A DNA stretch of 10,780 bases from Firmicutes bacterium UBA6132 (GCA_002435835.1 DIVM01000140.1:1-10780), one strand, 5' to 3'; positions 1-6,708 are shown, counted from the stretch's first letter. Program-made: numbers and translations. The notes: generated by a model from the letters alone, not told the origin.

Positions 1-58
1 TCTATTAGAATATATTGATTTATAATAAACTTTTTCATTATAAAAGGAGGTGTATAAA

Positions 59-553
59 TTGTACAATAGATATTATCAAGATCATAATAAAAATATCAAC
101 ATTTATAAAAACAATTATTATAATATAAGCAAAAGCAATTCAGTTGTACCAGAAACTGATAAAACACAAATTTTTGGATTTCTGGAAGTTAATGTATCTG
201 CCAATGATGGAACGCCTATAGAAAATGCAATAGTTACAGTATTTATTTTAGATAGGTTCGCAGGTGAAGCCGCTGTTCAAATAGCTACTACAGATTCAAC
301 TGGCAAAGCTCCTACACTTACAATACCAACTGCATATTATTTGGGCGAAGAAGTAGGACCGAATTATTACTTTACTGCATACAATTTAAGAGTAGATGCT
401 TTAGGATATTATTCTTCACAGACAAATAATGTTCGTTTTTACCCAGGAATAACAACAGTGTTTAATACTGTTTTATATCCTACTCCAATATCAATACCCG
501 GTATAAATCTTGAACAAAGAATTCAATTGCCACCGCCCACACCTAATGAGTAA
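59..553 (+). CDS. Small beta-sandwich (carboxypeptidase-regulatory-like) protein, paralogue 1
   Basis: This 164-residue protein has an Asn/Tyr-rich N-terminus of about 38 residues, then one beta-sandwich domain at about 39-140, then a Pro-rich tail. Landmarks are GFLEV (40-44), the TDSTGK turn (78-83), YNLRVDALGYY (108-118) and FYPGIT (127-132). From family knowledge, this resembles the carboxypeptidase-regulatory/CnaB-like domain at the N-terminus of clostridial SleC-type spore cortex-lytic and peptidoglycan-binding proteins; here it stands alone, without a peptidase or PG-binding module. No signal peptide or TM segment is seen. The start is TTG at 59, with AAAGGAGG at 43-50 placed 8 nt upstream; an in-frame GTG at 50 overlaps that ribosome site and is rejected. 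The next gene is its paralogue, 30 nt downstream. A TATAAT at 21-26 may be the -10, but its -35 would fall outside the window. A spore surface or cortex role is inference. Confidence 0.85.
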   Translation: MYNRYYQDHNKNINIYKNNYYNISKSNSVVPETDKTQIFGFLEVNVSANDGTPIENAIVTVFILDRFAGEAAVQIATTDSTGKAPTLTIPTAYYLGEEVGPNYYFTAYNLRVDALGYYSSQTNNVRFYPGITTVFNTVLYPTPISIPGINLEQRIQLPPPTPNE

Positions 554-583
554 TAAATATAAATAATATAGGAGTGAATATAA

Positions 584-1090
584 TTGAACAATAGGTTTCA
601 TCAATGTAATAGATATAACAATATTAACAGCAATCAAAAAATATTTAGCGATGTAATAAGTAATAATACTACAATGCCTGAAACAAGTATTACAGACCAG
701 CAATTTGGATTTTTAGAAGTTACTGTATTTTCTAACAACGAAATTCCCATAGAAAATGCTTTAGTAACAATATATATTTTGGATAGGTTTAGTGGCGAAG
801 CTCCAGTTCAAGTAGCTACTACAAATGGTAATGGAAAAACTCCTATATTCACTGTACCTACGGAATATTACTTGGATATCGGACAGGATTATTATTTCAC
901 ATCATATAATGTAAGAGTAGACGCCTTAGGATATTATACTGCACAAACAAATAATGTTCATTTTTACCCAGGAATAACAAGTGTTCTTACTTATAGATTA
1001 AATCCTATACCAGTAAAAATACCTGGGATAAATCTTGAACAAATAGTTCAAATACCACCATCTAAATTTGAAATTCAAGAAAATAAATAA
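584..1090 (+). CDS. Small beta-sandwich (carboxypeptidase-regulatory-like) protein, paralogue 2
   Basis: This 168-residue paralogue of the preceding gene has the same layout: an Asn-rich N-terminus (1-40), the domain at about 41-140 (FGFLEV 41-46, YNVRVDALGYY 108-118, FYPGIT 127-131), and a tail that repeats the IPGINLEQ motif (146-153) found in paralogue 1. Like its neighbour it starts with TTG, preceded by AGGAGTG at 570-576, and both begin with an Asn-Arg-aromatic signature. The 30-nt gap indicates co-transcription. DNA identity is nearly complete over the segment encoding TNNV.FYPGIT, which suggests a fairly recent tandem duplication or gene conversion. There is no signal peptide, so if it reaches the spore or envelope it does so by a leaderless route, for example assembly from the mother cell. 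Function is not established; the domain call is confident, the role is not. Confidence 0.85.
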   Translation: MNNRFHQCNRYNNINSNQKIFSDVISNNTTMPETSITDQQFGFLEVTVFSNNEIPIENALVTIYILDRFSGEAPVQVATTNGNGKTPIFTVPTEYYLDIGQDYYFTSYNVRVDALGYYTAQTNNVHFYPGITSVLTYRLNPIPVKIPGINLEQIVQIPPSKFEIQENK

Positions 1091-1174
1091 TCTATTACTA
1101 AGTATTTAATGAGCAAGCAATGCACAATTAATAAAATTCAGGCTTGATAATCAGGTTTTAAGAGTAAAAAAAAT

Positions 1175-1202
1175 AAAGACTGGTTATAAGAAACCAGTCT
1201 TT
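1175..1202 (+). terminator. Hairpin after the beta-sandwich gene pair
   Basis: An 11-bp perfect stem (AAAGACTGGTT / AACCAGTCTTT) with a 6-nt loop lies 84 nt after the second paralogue. The T-tract (TTTTTTT, about 1213-1219) begins some 10 nt after the stem, and an A-run precedes the stem, so it may terminate weakly on both strands. Confidence 0.6.
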
Positions 1203-1300
1203 AGATGCTCAATTTTTTTAAAAAAACATTAATGGATTACATATATTTTTCTAATTATAACTAACAAATTTTAAACTTGGCAATATGTCAAAATCCTTAT

Positions 1301-1513
1301 TTATTGATTTTTGAGTATTACATCATGTGCAGAACCTTCTGAAATAGATACAGCGGACGCTATACTAAGTCTTCCATTTTCTTGAAGTTCTTTTATTGAT
1401 TTAGCACCACAATTACACATAGTTGATTTAATTTTATAAAGAGTTGTTCCCAAACCATCGTTGAAATTCAAACATTTTTTCAACTTTAAATCCACAGTTT
1501 TTTCAACATTCAA
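1301..1513 (-). pseudogene. C-terminal remnant of IMP dehydrogenase
   Basis: The translated segment ends in CNCGAKSIKELQEN, then S.ASAVSISEGSAHDVILK, and stops. This matches the extreme C-terminus of clostridial-type IMP dehydrogenase, where a conserved (S/C)NCGA..I.ELQ segment is followed by a GGAHDV-like end; the upstream LGTTLYKIKSTM also fits. A complete enzyme has roughly 480-500 residues; only about 65 recognisable ones remain. The frame stays open for only six codons beyond the TTG at 1513 and then meets TGA (1534-1532). The catalytic barrel, active-site Cys loop and CBS domains are absent upstream, where the DNA looks non-coding. No ribosome binding site supports translation. It appears to be the scar of a deleted guaB-like gene. 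Confidence 0.7.
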
Positions 1514-1759
1514 TCCACAATTTACTTTACATCATTATATCACATATATGATAATTATACCATATGAATGATTATAAATTTATAACACGATAAATCTATA
1601 AGTTTAATATTTTTATGTATTGCTTGTACGACTTTCTTCCTTATTATAATAAAGTAATATAAAGGAGTGTAAATATAATCAAACTTTTTCTATATCTAAA
1701 TCCTATAATAACCACCCCCTCAATACTTTTAAATCTAAATCTATTAGGTTAAAATTTAG
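1514..1759. other. Intergenic stretch with an orphan ribosome-site-like leader
   Basis: I see no complete gene here. On the + strand, AAAGGAGTGTAAATATAAT at about 1661-1679 looks like the leader of the two beta-sandwich paralogues (AAAGGAGGTG... and AGGAGTGAATATAAT), but no ATG, GTG or TTG follows at the right spacing. The next ~60 nt contain TAAATCCTATA, also found near the 3' end of paralogue 2. It may be a collapsed third copy of that gene; this is a weak reading. Confidence 0.3.
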
Positions 1760-2497
1760 TTAATTATTATTTTTTAAACTTTTTAAAACTTTATAAATAT
1801 CATCAATATCTTCATCTGAAAGATTTTCTATATCATCTATTCTGTTTTTTACATTTTCTATAATTTCATCTTTTACAGTTCTATTCTTAATATTCAAAAA
1901 GTAAGATGTAATTGTACTTGTTAATGAACCAATTAATCCTATACCAACAATCATTAATACAGTAGCTATCATTCTTCCAACAGGTGTGACGGGAGATATA
2001 TCACCATATCCGACTGTAGTAGCTGTTACAAATGCCCACCAAATTCCATCTTGAATACTCATTTCTTCAGCATAATGTATTAAAACTCCTCCCATTAATA
2101 TAAGAGTAAACGTTAAGATAATTATATATTTAAAACCATTTGTATTAAAGAATGTTTTTGCTTTTTCAAACAAACGCATTGTATAAACAATTAGTTTTGA
2201 AAATTTTGCAACTTTAGCAAAGCTTAATACTTTCGATAACTTAGCAATTCTAAAAGCCCTAAAAGCAGAATTAAATGGTATAATTGCAATTAAATCAAAA
2301 ACATTATTCTTTATAAATTGTTTCTTGTTTTTTGAGATAAATAACCTAATAAAATAATCACCAATAAATATTACTAAAATAATATTATCAAGGAGTATCT
2401 GCCAACTATTTAATCCCATTGATATATCAATTATTGCAAAAATTACAGCCGTTAATGCAAATATACCAATTATCACTTCATAAACAACTTTCTTCAT
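1760..2497 (-). CDS. Voltage-gated-type potassium channel, six TM segments
   Basis: The 245-residue product has the complete architecture of a prokaryotic Kv channel subunit, which tetramerises in the cytoplasmic membrane to conduct K+. Segments: S1 about 7-25, S2 35-54, S3 66-76, an S4-like helix 78-101 with basic residues spaced roughly every third position (R80, R83, K86, K89, K95, K98, K101), S5 123-142, pore loop 150-168 carrying the canonical filter TVGYGD (161-166), and S6 174-200. A charged, acidic cytoplasmic tail (205-245) may be a coiled coil. No RCK/TrkA-N domain is present. The start is ATG at 2497 with AGAAGGG just upstream. Length is normal for the KvAP-like family. The gene is probably a single transcription unit. 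The K+ selectivity prediction is strong; the voltage-sensing claim rests only on the S4 charge pattern. Confidence 0.9.
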   Translation of the reverse strand: MKKVVYEVIIGIFALTAVIFAIIDISMGLNSWQILLDNIILVIFIGDYFIRLFISKNKKQFIKNNVFDLIAIIPFNSAFRAFRIAKLSKVLSFAKVAKFSKLIVYTMRLFEKAKTFFNTNGFKYIIILTFTLILMGGVLIHYAEEMSIQDGIWWAFVTATTVGYGDISPVTPVGRMIATVLMIVGIGLIGSLTSTITSYFLNIKNRTVKDEIIENVKNRIDDIENLSDEDIDDIYKVLKSLKNNN

Positions 2498-2517
2498 ATG
2501 TACCCTTCTTTTTATTT

Positions 2518-2546
2518 ATTATAATGATTAAGTTCTCATGTCTAAA
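2518..2546 (-). promoter_or_regulatory. Candidate sigma-A promoter for the potassium channel gene
   Basis: Minus-strand TTTAGA (2546-2541), a 17-nt spacer and a perfect TATAAT (2523-2518) lie 20 nt above the ATG. The -10 is convincing; the -35 is weak. Confidence 0.4.
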
Positions 2547-2578
2547 ACTAATGATAGCTTGTTCGCTACTCTAAATAT

Positions 2579-2824
2579 CTATTCACCTTCATTTTTAAAA
2601 AACAAATCAAATCTATCAGCATATTCATTTTCTAATTCTATTCCTAATATTTTAATGCTTTCATCATTATTTTTTATAGTTTTACTGTAAAATGTCATTA
2701 TAAAACTATCAATTGAAATAAAAGCAATTAAAACTTCACTTGCAATTTTAGATAGTGCTATAAGATAATCATTAGTAATATCTACATCTTCAAATGTAAC
2801 GCATTTTATAATTATATAAAGCAT
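2579..2824 (-). CDS. Small hypothetical protein, possibly the 3' end of a decayed gene
   Basis: An 81-codon frame with a plausible protein-like composition: a hydrophobic middle (about 22-45, IALSKIASEVLIAFISIDSF) and an acidic, amphipathic C-terminus ending in Gly-Glu. I do not recognise the family. The ATG at 2824 has no Shine-Dalgarno sequence in front of it, and the frame remains open for about 30 more codons upstream without a better start, running through an inverted repeat. That pattern suits a 5'-truncated gene as well as a real small gene. It lies 81 nt upstream of the potassium channel on the same strand, but the channel has its own candidate promoter, so linkage is not shown. Confidence 0.4.
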   Translation of the reverse strand: MLYIIIKCVTFEDVDITNDYLIALSKIASEVLIAFISIDSFIMTFYSKTIKNNDESIKILGIELENEYADRFDLFFKNEGE

Positions 2825-2858
2825 AATCGAACAAAAATAAACAATTCTTCTTAATGGA

Positions 2859-2893
2859 ATTTTTGAGTAAATGACGACACTTTTACTAAAAAT
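2859..2893 (-). terminator. Inverted repeat downstream of the four-gene operon
   Basis: ATTTTTAGTAAA and its complement, with one bulged base, flank a 10-nt loop about 30 nt after the stalk-protein stop codon. It would form a stem of about 12 bp with A/T-rich ends in either orientation, so it could act as a terminator for the operon. Low G+C in the stem makes the strength uncertain. Confidence 0.45.
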
Positions 2894-2923
2894 ACACCAT
2901 TTAACAATACCATATTATAAAAA

Positions 2924-3766
2924 TTATTTTTTTATTATTGTTACAGTATTAATTTTATTATCCTCTACTGAAATGTTTCCGAATATTTTATTATCAATTA
3001 AAACCTCATATTTGCCCGATGGTATATTAGAAAAATAAAATTCATTTTTCCCTACTACATTAGTTGAATATTCTTTTCCACTAATATCTCTTATAATTAC
3101 TAAATTTCTAAGCAAATCATCTTCTGATGATATTCTACCCCTAATAGCATTAGTAGCTGTTTTAAAATATATTAGTATTTCTTCACCGTATAAATCACCA
3201 TTTTCCATTATTATGTTATCTTTCGGTATATATAAACTATAATATGTATTTAGTTCTAACTCATTTTCAGGAATTATAAGAAGATTATCTTTTGATGTAA
3301 TTCCTGACTGACATTCTACATCTATTCGATTACCTTTATAATCAATTAATACAACATTGTTGTTATCTTTTATCTTTTTAGTATTGTTATCGAAAACTAT
3401 CGTTAAGTAATCCCATTTAAAATAATTCCCATCTGTAAAAATCTTTGGATTACCACCAATTATATTGTACTTTCCATCTGTTGTTTTCATATTAAAAGCT
3501 TCATTACTAACTAAATCAACCCTTTGGCTTTCATTGTTCCATTTGACTTCCATTCCATTCATTTCAGCGACCGCTCTTAAAGGAATATAGGTTGTCCCCT
3601 TATAGAGAAAATTATCTACTACAACCTGTTCATTATTTATATAAAGATTTATGCTATTAATTAATACTTCAATCTTTTGCAAGATAGAGTTTGCAAAAGC
3701 AGGTTTAGTGCTAAATACTAATAATGCACAAATTATTAAGCTGAAAATTGCTCTTTTGAATTTCAT
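2924..3766 (-). CDS. Secreted stalk-domain (copper amine oxidase N-like) protein with Ig-like and CnaB-like domains
   Basis: The 280-residue product opens with a Sec signal peptide (KFKR, a hydrophobic core, then AFA|N with cleavage near residue 25). The stalk domain at about 36-87 has the family hallmark YIPLRAVAE..G..V.W and a following Asn-rich turn; in clostridia this domain is usually a surface or wall-associated module, not an amine oxidase. Residues about 110-203 look like a bacterial Ig-like (Big_5/SbsA) domain, and 207-280 like a carboxypeptidase-regulatory/CnaB-like sandwich (IRGRI..., FSNIPSGKYEV). I chose ATG 3766 because AGAGGAAA (about 3783-3776) precedes it; the in-frame ATG 21 nt earlier has no ribosome site. 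It is the last gene of the four-gene operon, 39 nt after the small helical gene. It acts outside the cell, so its link to the upstream genes is positional only. Confidence 0.8.
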   Translation of the reverse strand: MKFKRAIFSLIICALLVFSTKPAFANSILQKIEVLINSINLYINNEQVVVDNFLYKGTTYIPLRAVAEMNGMEVKWNNESQRVDLVSNEAFNMKTTDGKYNIIGGNPKIFTDGNYFKWDYLTIVFDNNTKKIKDNNNVVLIDYKGNRIDVECQSGITSKDNLLIIPENELELNTYYSLYIPKDNIIMENGDLYGEEILIYFKTATNAIRGRISSEDDLLRNLVIIRDISGKEYSTNVVGKNEFYFSNIPSGKYEVLIDNKIFGNISVEDNKINTVTIIKK

Positions 3767-3805
3767 TATATTTATTTCCTCTCTCATAATTATATAAAAC
3801 TCAAT

Positions 3806-4084
3806 TTACATTTCAACCATTCGCCTTAATTTAGTTAAATCCTCTTCTAAAAGAATAAAACTTTTTAATGTACCTTCGGGAGTTTGATTACTTTTGTCTG
3901 AAATACAATTTAATTTTGTCATTATTTCATAACAAAAGTCTAACATTTCTATATCGTTTTGTTTTTTAGCTTGTTCTTCTAATCTAATTAATGTTCTCTC
4001 TAATCTTGTTCTAAATAAATATGGTTGTCTATTTTTTAAATCAAATAGCACATCTAAATCATGAATTGAATTTTTATATTTCAT
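3806..4084 (-). CDS. Small helical protein coupled to the nucleotidyltransferase
   Basis: This 92-residue, strongly charged protein is predicted to be nearly all helical: a basic N-terminal half (NRQPYLFRTRLERTLIRLEEQAKK, split by R31 and R34-like positions) and an acidic second helix pair, with Cys at about 51 and 60. There is no membrane segment. The HEPN RNase signature (R-x4-6-H) is absent, so it is not a recognisable HepT toxin. ATG at 4084 overlaps the nucleotidyltransferase stop by ATGA and is preceded by a strong GGAGGG, so it is translationally coupled to that gene. By position it could be a partner or regulator of the nucleotidyltransferase, as small helical proteins often accompany MNT enzymes. 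The family is not recognised. Confidence 0.75.
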   Translation of the reverse strand: MKYKNSIHDLDVLFDLKNRQPYLFRTRLERTLIRLEEQAKKQNDIEMLDFCYEIMTKLNCISDKSNQTPEGTLKSFILLEEDLTKLRRMVEM

Positions 4085-4833
4085 CTAAACCCTCCATATT
4101 CAATAAATTTCATTGCAAAATTAAGCATATCATTAGCATTTTTTAACCAAAATTCCACATAACTTTTATCTACATTTCTAATATGTATTTGTTTGTTATT
4201 TCTTGAATAGAACAAACGGTATTTATATAATCTTATATAATCATCTAAATTAAACTTAAGTTTACCATCTAACATTTCTAAACATAATTTTACAGGAGTC
4301 ACTCTTCCAAAGACATAACTGTTGTTCATAAACAACATAGCTATAGAGGTATTTCTAATAATTGAAGAAATTAAATTAAGCTCATAATTTAAGGTTAAGT
4401 TGTCAACTGCTAAAGAGTTTTTTATATCTTTGCAAATTTCCTCGTATTCCATAATATCATTTTTTACCTTAGTATATCTCACTAAGCAATTTAAAGTATT
4501 ACTAAAATATAAATCTTTTTCAAACAATTTAATGCCCTCTGTCTTTATATGCCACAAAAAATAAGAGCCATATTTAGCCATATTATCAATTGTTGATTTT
4601 CTATATAATGAAATCCAATCTATTGGTATACATAATTGATTAGCAAAATCCATTTTATATTTCAGATAGTCTTCTTCCAAACAGTCTTCTATTAGTATAA
4701 AAATATCTACATCACTATACTCATCATAATCATCTCTTGCTACAGAACCAAATAGAAAAATCGCAATAATATTGTCAGCTTTTATCTTATATGGCTTATT
4801 AAGAATATTAAATCTAATAATTATACTACTCAC
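4081..4833 (-). CDS. MNT-type nucleotidyltransferase with helical C-terminal domain
   Basis: This 250-residue protein has an N-terminal pol-beta-fold nucleotidyltransferase domain (about 20-100). The catalytic signature is visible: FLFGSVARDD (G29-S30, R33), then SDVDIF with metal ligands D41 and D43, matching the GSxAR...SDxD pattern of minimal nucleotidyltransferases. The family transfers NMP to proteins, antibiotics or RNA; the substrate here is unknown. Residues about 110-245 form an alpha-helical region like the substrate-binding or HEPN-like domains that follow such enzymes, but without an R-x4-6-H RNase motif. The GTG start overlaps the preceding gene's stop as GTGA; AGAAGG abuts the start too closely to serve it normally, so initiation probably depends on termination-reinitiation. 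The next gene overlaps its stop by 4 nt. Second gene of the operon. Confidence 0.85.
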   Translation of the reverse strand: MSSIIIRFNILNKPYKIKADNIIAIFLFGSVARDDYDEYSDVDIFILIEDCLEEDYLKYKMDFANQLCIPIDWISLYRKSTIDNMAKYGSYFLWHIKTEGIKLFEKDLYFSNTLNCLVRYTKVKNDIMEYEEICKDIKNSLAVDNLTLNYELNLISSIIRNTSIAMLFMNNSYVFGRVTPVKLCLEMLDGKLKFNLDDYIRLYKYRLFYSRNNKQIHIRNVDKSYVEFWLKNANDMLNFAMKFIEYGGFR

Positions 4834-5726
4834 CTTCTATTTATATTTCTATATAAAGCTGTTATGAAAAATCCCATCAAAATTAATCCCAATACGCCTT
4901 CTGCTATAAAAAAATGTCTAACATAAGATACCTTTGATGTAATATCTGATGATATATTTGTAAACTTGCATATACTTAAATAAAAACTATCGAAAAAGCT
5001 TAACTTACTTGGTATGTCATTACCATTAAAAAGAAAGACTTCTCCAAATAAACAATAAAGAATTGAAAAAATCAGAAGGATAAAAAAAATGTTATTTACT
5101 AATGTAATTAATTTTTCCCCGTAACCCCAAAGACATTTGTTTATTTTTCCTATAATTATTCTAATTAAAGCTAAAAAAGCATCCCATCCACTATATTTAT
5201 TTTTGTAATAATGCTGTCTTCTTAAGAATATTTCATAATTGTATTTTTCAGTTGCATCCATTTCTTCAAAATAATATTTTTTATATTCACCTTCTAATCC
5301 CGACTTTAAACTTTCAATTGACAAATTCATGCACAGTTTACGTCTAATATTCTCTTCTTTTGGGAGGCAACACTTAAAATCATCATAATTAATAAAACAG
5401 TCCTTAAATTTTGCATATCTAAAATCGCAATTATTATAGCTTGTACCTTCAAAATTGCAGTCAAAAAAATTACACCCAATAAATTCAACATCTATAAATT
5501 TAGCATTTCTAAAGTAACAATTAATAAAAGTACAATAGTTAAATTTGCAATCTTTAAAGCTATTATCCTTAAATCCCATAGTCGCAAATGTAGAATTTTT
5601 TATAATTAACTTGTTGTGAACCTTATCATCAAATCTATCATTTGCAAAAATTTTATTTTCAAGTACTTCTGACATTGGTATTTCATTTAACTTTGCAACA
5701 TCTCTATTAAGAAAATACGCATCCAT
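4830..5726 (-). CDS. Pentapeptide-repeat protein fused to a two-TM ion-channel-like domain
   Basis: The 298-residue product has three parts. Residues 52-111 contain twelve consecutive pentapeptides with F or Y every fifth position (F52, F57 ... Y97, F102, F107), enough for about three turns of a right-handed quadrilateral beta-helix. Residues 123-175 are helical and charged. The C-terminus is pore-like: TM1 about 208-229, a pore helix about 244-256, and TM2 about 271-292 with the AEGVLGLILMGFF pattern typical of two-TM K+ channels. Where a K+ filter TVGYGDI would sit, the protein has TNISSDI (256-262), so filter glycines are lost. Pentapeptide-channel fusions are a known domain combination; whether this one conducts ions is open. 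The start has GGAG 6-7 nt upstream and a sigma-A-like promoter 59 nt further up. First gene of the operon, overlapping the nucleotidyltransferase by GTGA. Confidence 0.85.
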   Translation of the reverse strand: MDAYFLNRDVAKLNEIPMSEVLENKIFANDRFDDKVHNKLIIKNSTFATMGFKDNSFKDCKFNYCTFINCYFRNAKFIDVEFIGCNFFDCNFEGTSYNNCDFRYAKFKDCFINYDDFKCCLPKEENIRRKLCMNLSIESLKSGLEGEYKKYYFEEMDATEKYNYEIFLRRQHYYKNKYSGWDAFLALIRIIIGKINKCLWGYGEKLITLVNNIFFILLIFSILYCLFGEVFLFNGNDIPSKLSFFDSFYLSICKFTNISSDITSKVSYVRHFFIAEGVLGLILMGFFITALYRNINRR

Positions 5727-5784
5727 TTAGCTCTCCAATTGTTAAAATTAATTTACATCATTTCTTCCATATATTTCATAAGTC

Positions 5785-5813
5785 ATAGTAACATAATTTA
5801 TACTATTTATCAA
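5785..5813 (-). promoter_or_regulatory. Promoter of the pentapeptide/nucleotidyltransferase operon
   Basis: Minus-strand TTGATA (5813-5808), a 17-nt spacer and TACTAT (5790-5785) match the sigma-A consensus at 5 of 6 and 5 of 6 positions. The -10 lies 59 nt above the first ATG of the operon. Confidence 0.6.
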
Positions 5814-5841
5814 TCAAACATTTTCCTGATAACCATTTGCT

Positions 5842-5858
5842 AAATAAAATTTTTATTT
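5842..5858. repeat. A/T-only inverted repeat behind the 194-aa gene
   Basis: AAATAAAA-T-TTTTATTT is a perfect 17-bp palindrome located 20 nt past the stop of the 194-aa gene. It may be a weak terminator or only base-composition noise; the stem contains no G or C. Confidence 0.3.
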
Positions 5859-5877
5859 CATTTACTGCATTTTAATT

Positions 5878-6462
5878 TTAATCAAATAATATGTTAATAA
5901 ATGTTTCTTCTTTTTTAAATAATTCATCTTCAGCTATTTGATAACCCATAATATTTTTATATATTTTAAGTATTTTTTCAAATTCAGATTTGTTTAGCGC
6001 AAGCATTTTATCATCCCTATTAATAATTTGCTTGTTATTAATTACATCCTTTATTTCTGCTTTTACTTTTTCTATATCTTCATATTTTTTAACTTCTCTT
6101 TTGATGCCGTAAGAAAACTCTTCATTATCATTTAAATTTCTCCTTAAACGGTAATTCGTACTAATAGCCATACCTCTCCACCTTTTTCTTCTTTTAATAA
6201 ACACAATTTCCCAATTGTACTTTTTGTCATTAGCTCTTTCATCATCTAAATATATTTCTTCAAATTTCATATACTCATTCCATTGCTCATCTGTTTTTAC
6301 TTGACGATAATCAAAAATTTCACCTGTCATTTTATTTAAAGCTTGATATTCATTTATATCATAAAATATAATCGCACTTGACCTTATATCTATATCTAAT
6401 TCATCGCTTATTCTTTCCCATGATTTCTCTGTAAAATCACTGTCCCTAAATACAATCCTCAT
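5878..6462 (-). CDS. Hypothetical soluble protein, 194 aa
   Basis: I do not recognise this family. The product is soluble and highly charged, with no signal peptide or TM segment. It starts with a beta-strand-like MRIVFRDSDF, continues with several aromatic- and acid-rich stretches (Y63-E69, the RANDKKYNWE region) and a basic cluster FIKRRKRWRG (88-97), and ends with predicted helices (127-170) containing alternating Lys/Glu. The basic patch could bind nucleic acid or another polyanion, but nothing specific supports that. The start ATG has AGAAGGA 5 nt upstream, and a clean sigma-A promoter sits about 100 nt above it, so it is transcribed separately from the operon that follows on the same strand 151 nt downstream. 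Complete by all visible criteria. Confidence 0.75.
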   Translation of the reverse strand: MRIVFRDSDFTEKSWERISDELDIDIRSSAIIFYDINEYQALNKMTGEIFDYRQVKTDEQWNEYMKFEEIYLDDERANDKKYNWEIVFIKRRKRWRGMAISTNYRLRRNLNDNEEFSYGIKREVKKYEDIEKVKAEIKDVINNKQIINRDDKMLALNKSEFEKILKIYKNIMGYQIAEDELFKKEETFINILFD

Positions 6463-6559
6463 TTTATTTTCCTTCTTTCTTTATATTTCAATTTTCTATT
6501 AAATTTAAATATAATTTATTAAACCAATTTATCTAATAAGAATTTATTTCTTTTGTTTT

Positions 6560-6588
6560 ATTATATAGCAATATTTACCAAAGTACAA
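6560..6588 (-). promoter_or_regulatory. Promoter of the 194-aa gene
   Basis: Minus-strand TTGTAC (6588-6583), exactly 17 nt of spacer and a perfect TATAAT (6565-6560). It lies about 98 nt above the ATG at 6462, leaving a long A/T-rich leader in which I see no further element. Confidence 0.6.
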
Positions 6589-6685
6589 GCATCGTTACAT
6601 ACAAACACTTTAATTGAGATTAGAAGTGCTTCACCTACTATATAAATTTTATCAACAACACAATCTGTAAAATACACCCCCACAT

Positions 6686-6706
6686 AAAAAAAGAGAATAA
6701 CTTATT
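6686..6706 (-). terminator. Weak terminator after the recombinase remnant
   Basis: Minus strand AATAAGTTATT (6706-6696), then CTC-like bases and a run of seven T (6692-6686). The stem is short, 5 bp, and A/T-rich. Confidence 0.35.
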
Positions 6707-6708
6707 AG

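Noticed and set aside
50..58. GTG at 50 as the start of the first gene
   Set aside because: It overlaps the AAAGGAGG ribosome site itself; TTG at 59 has the correct spacing and matches the TTG start of the paralogue.
491..703. A 70-codon minus-strand open frame
   Set aside because: It lies antisense across the end of paralogue 1 and the start of paralogue 2, has no ribosome site and no protein-like motif.
4081..4833. The nucleotidyltransferase as a CBASS-type CD-NTase
   Set aside because: The GSVARDD...SDVD signature, short N-terminal domain and helical C-terminus fit MNT/NTP_transf_2 enzymes better; CD-NTase-specific features are not visible.
3806..4833. A classical MNT-HEPN toxin-antitoxin pair
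   Set aside because: Neither the small protein nor the enzyme's C-terminal domain contains the R-x4-6-H RNase motif.
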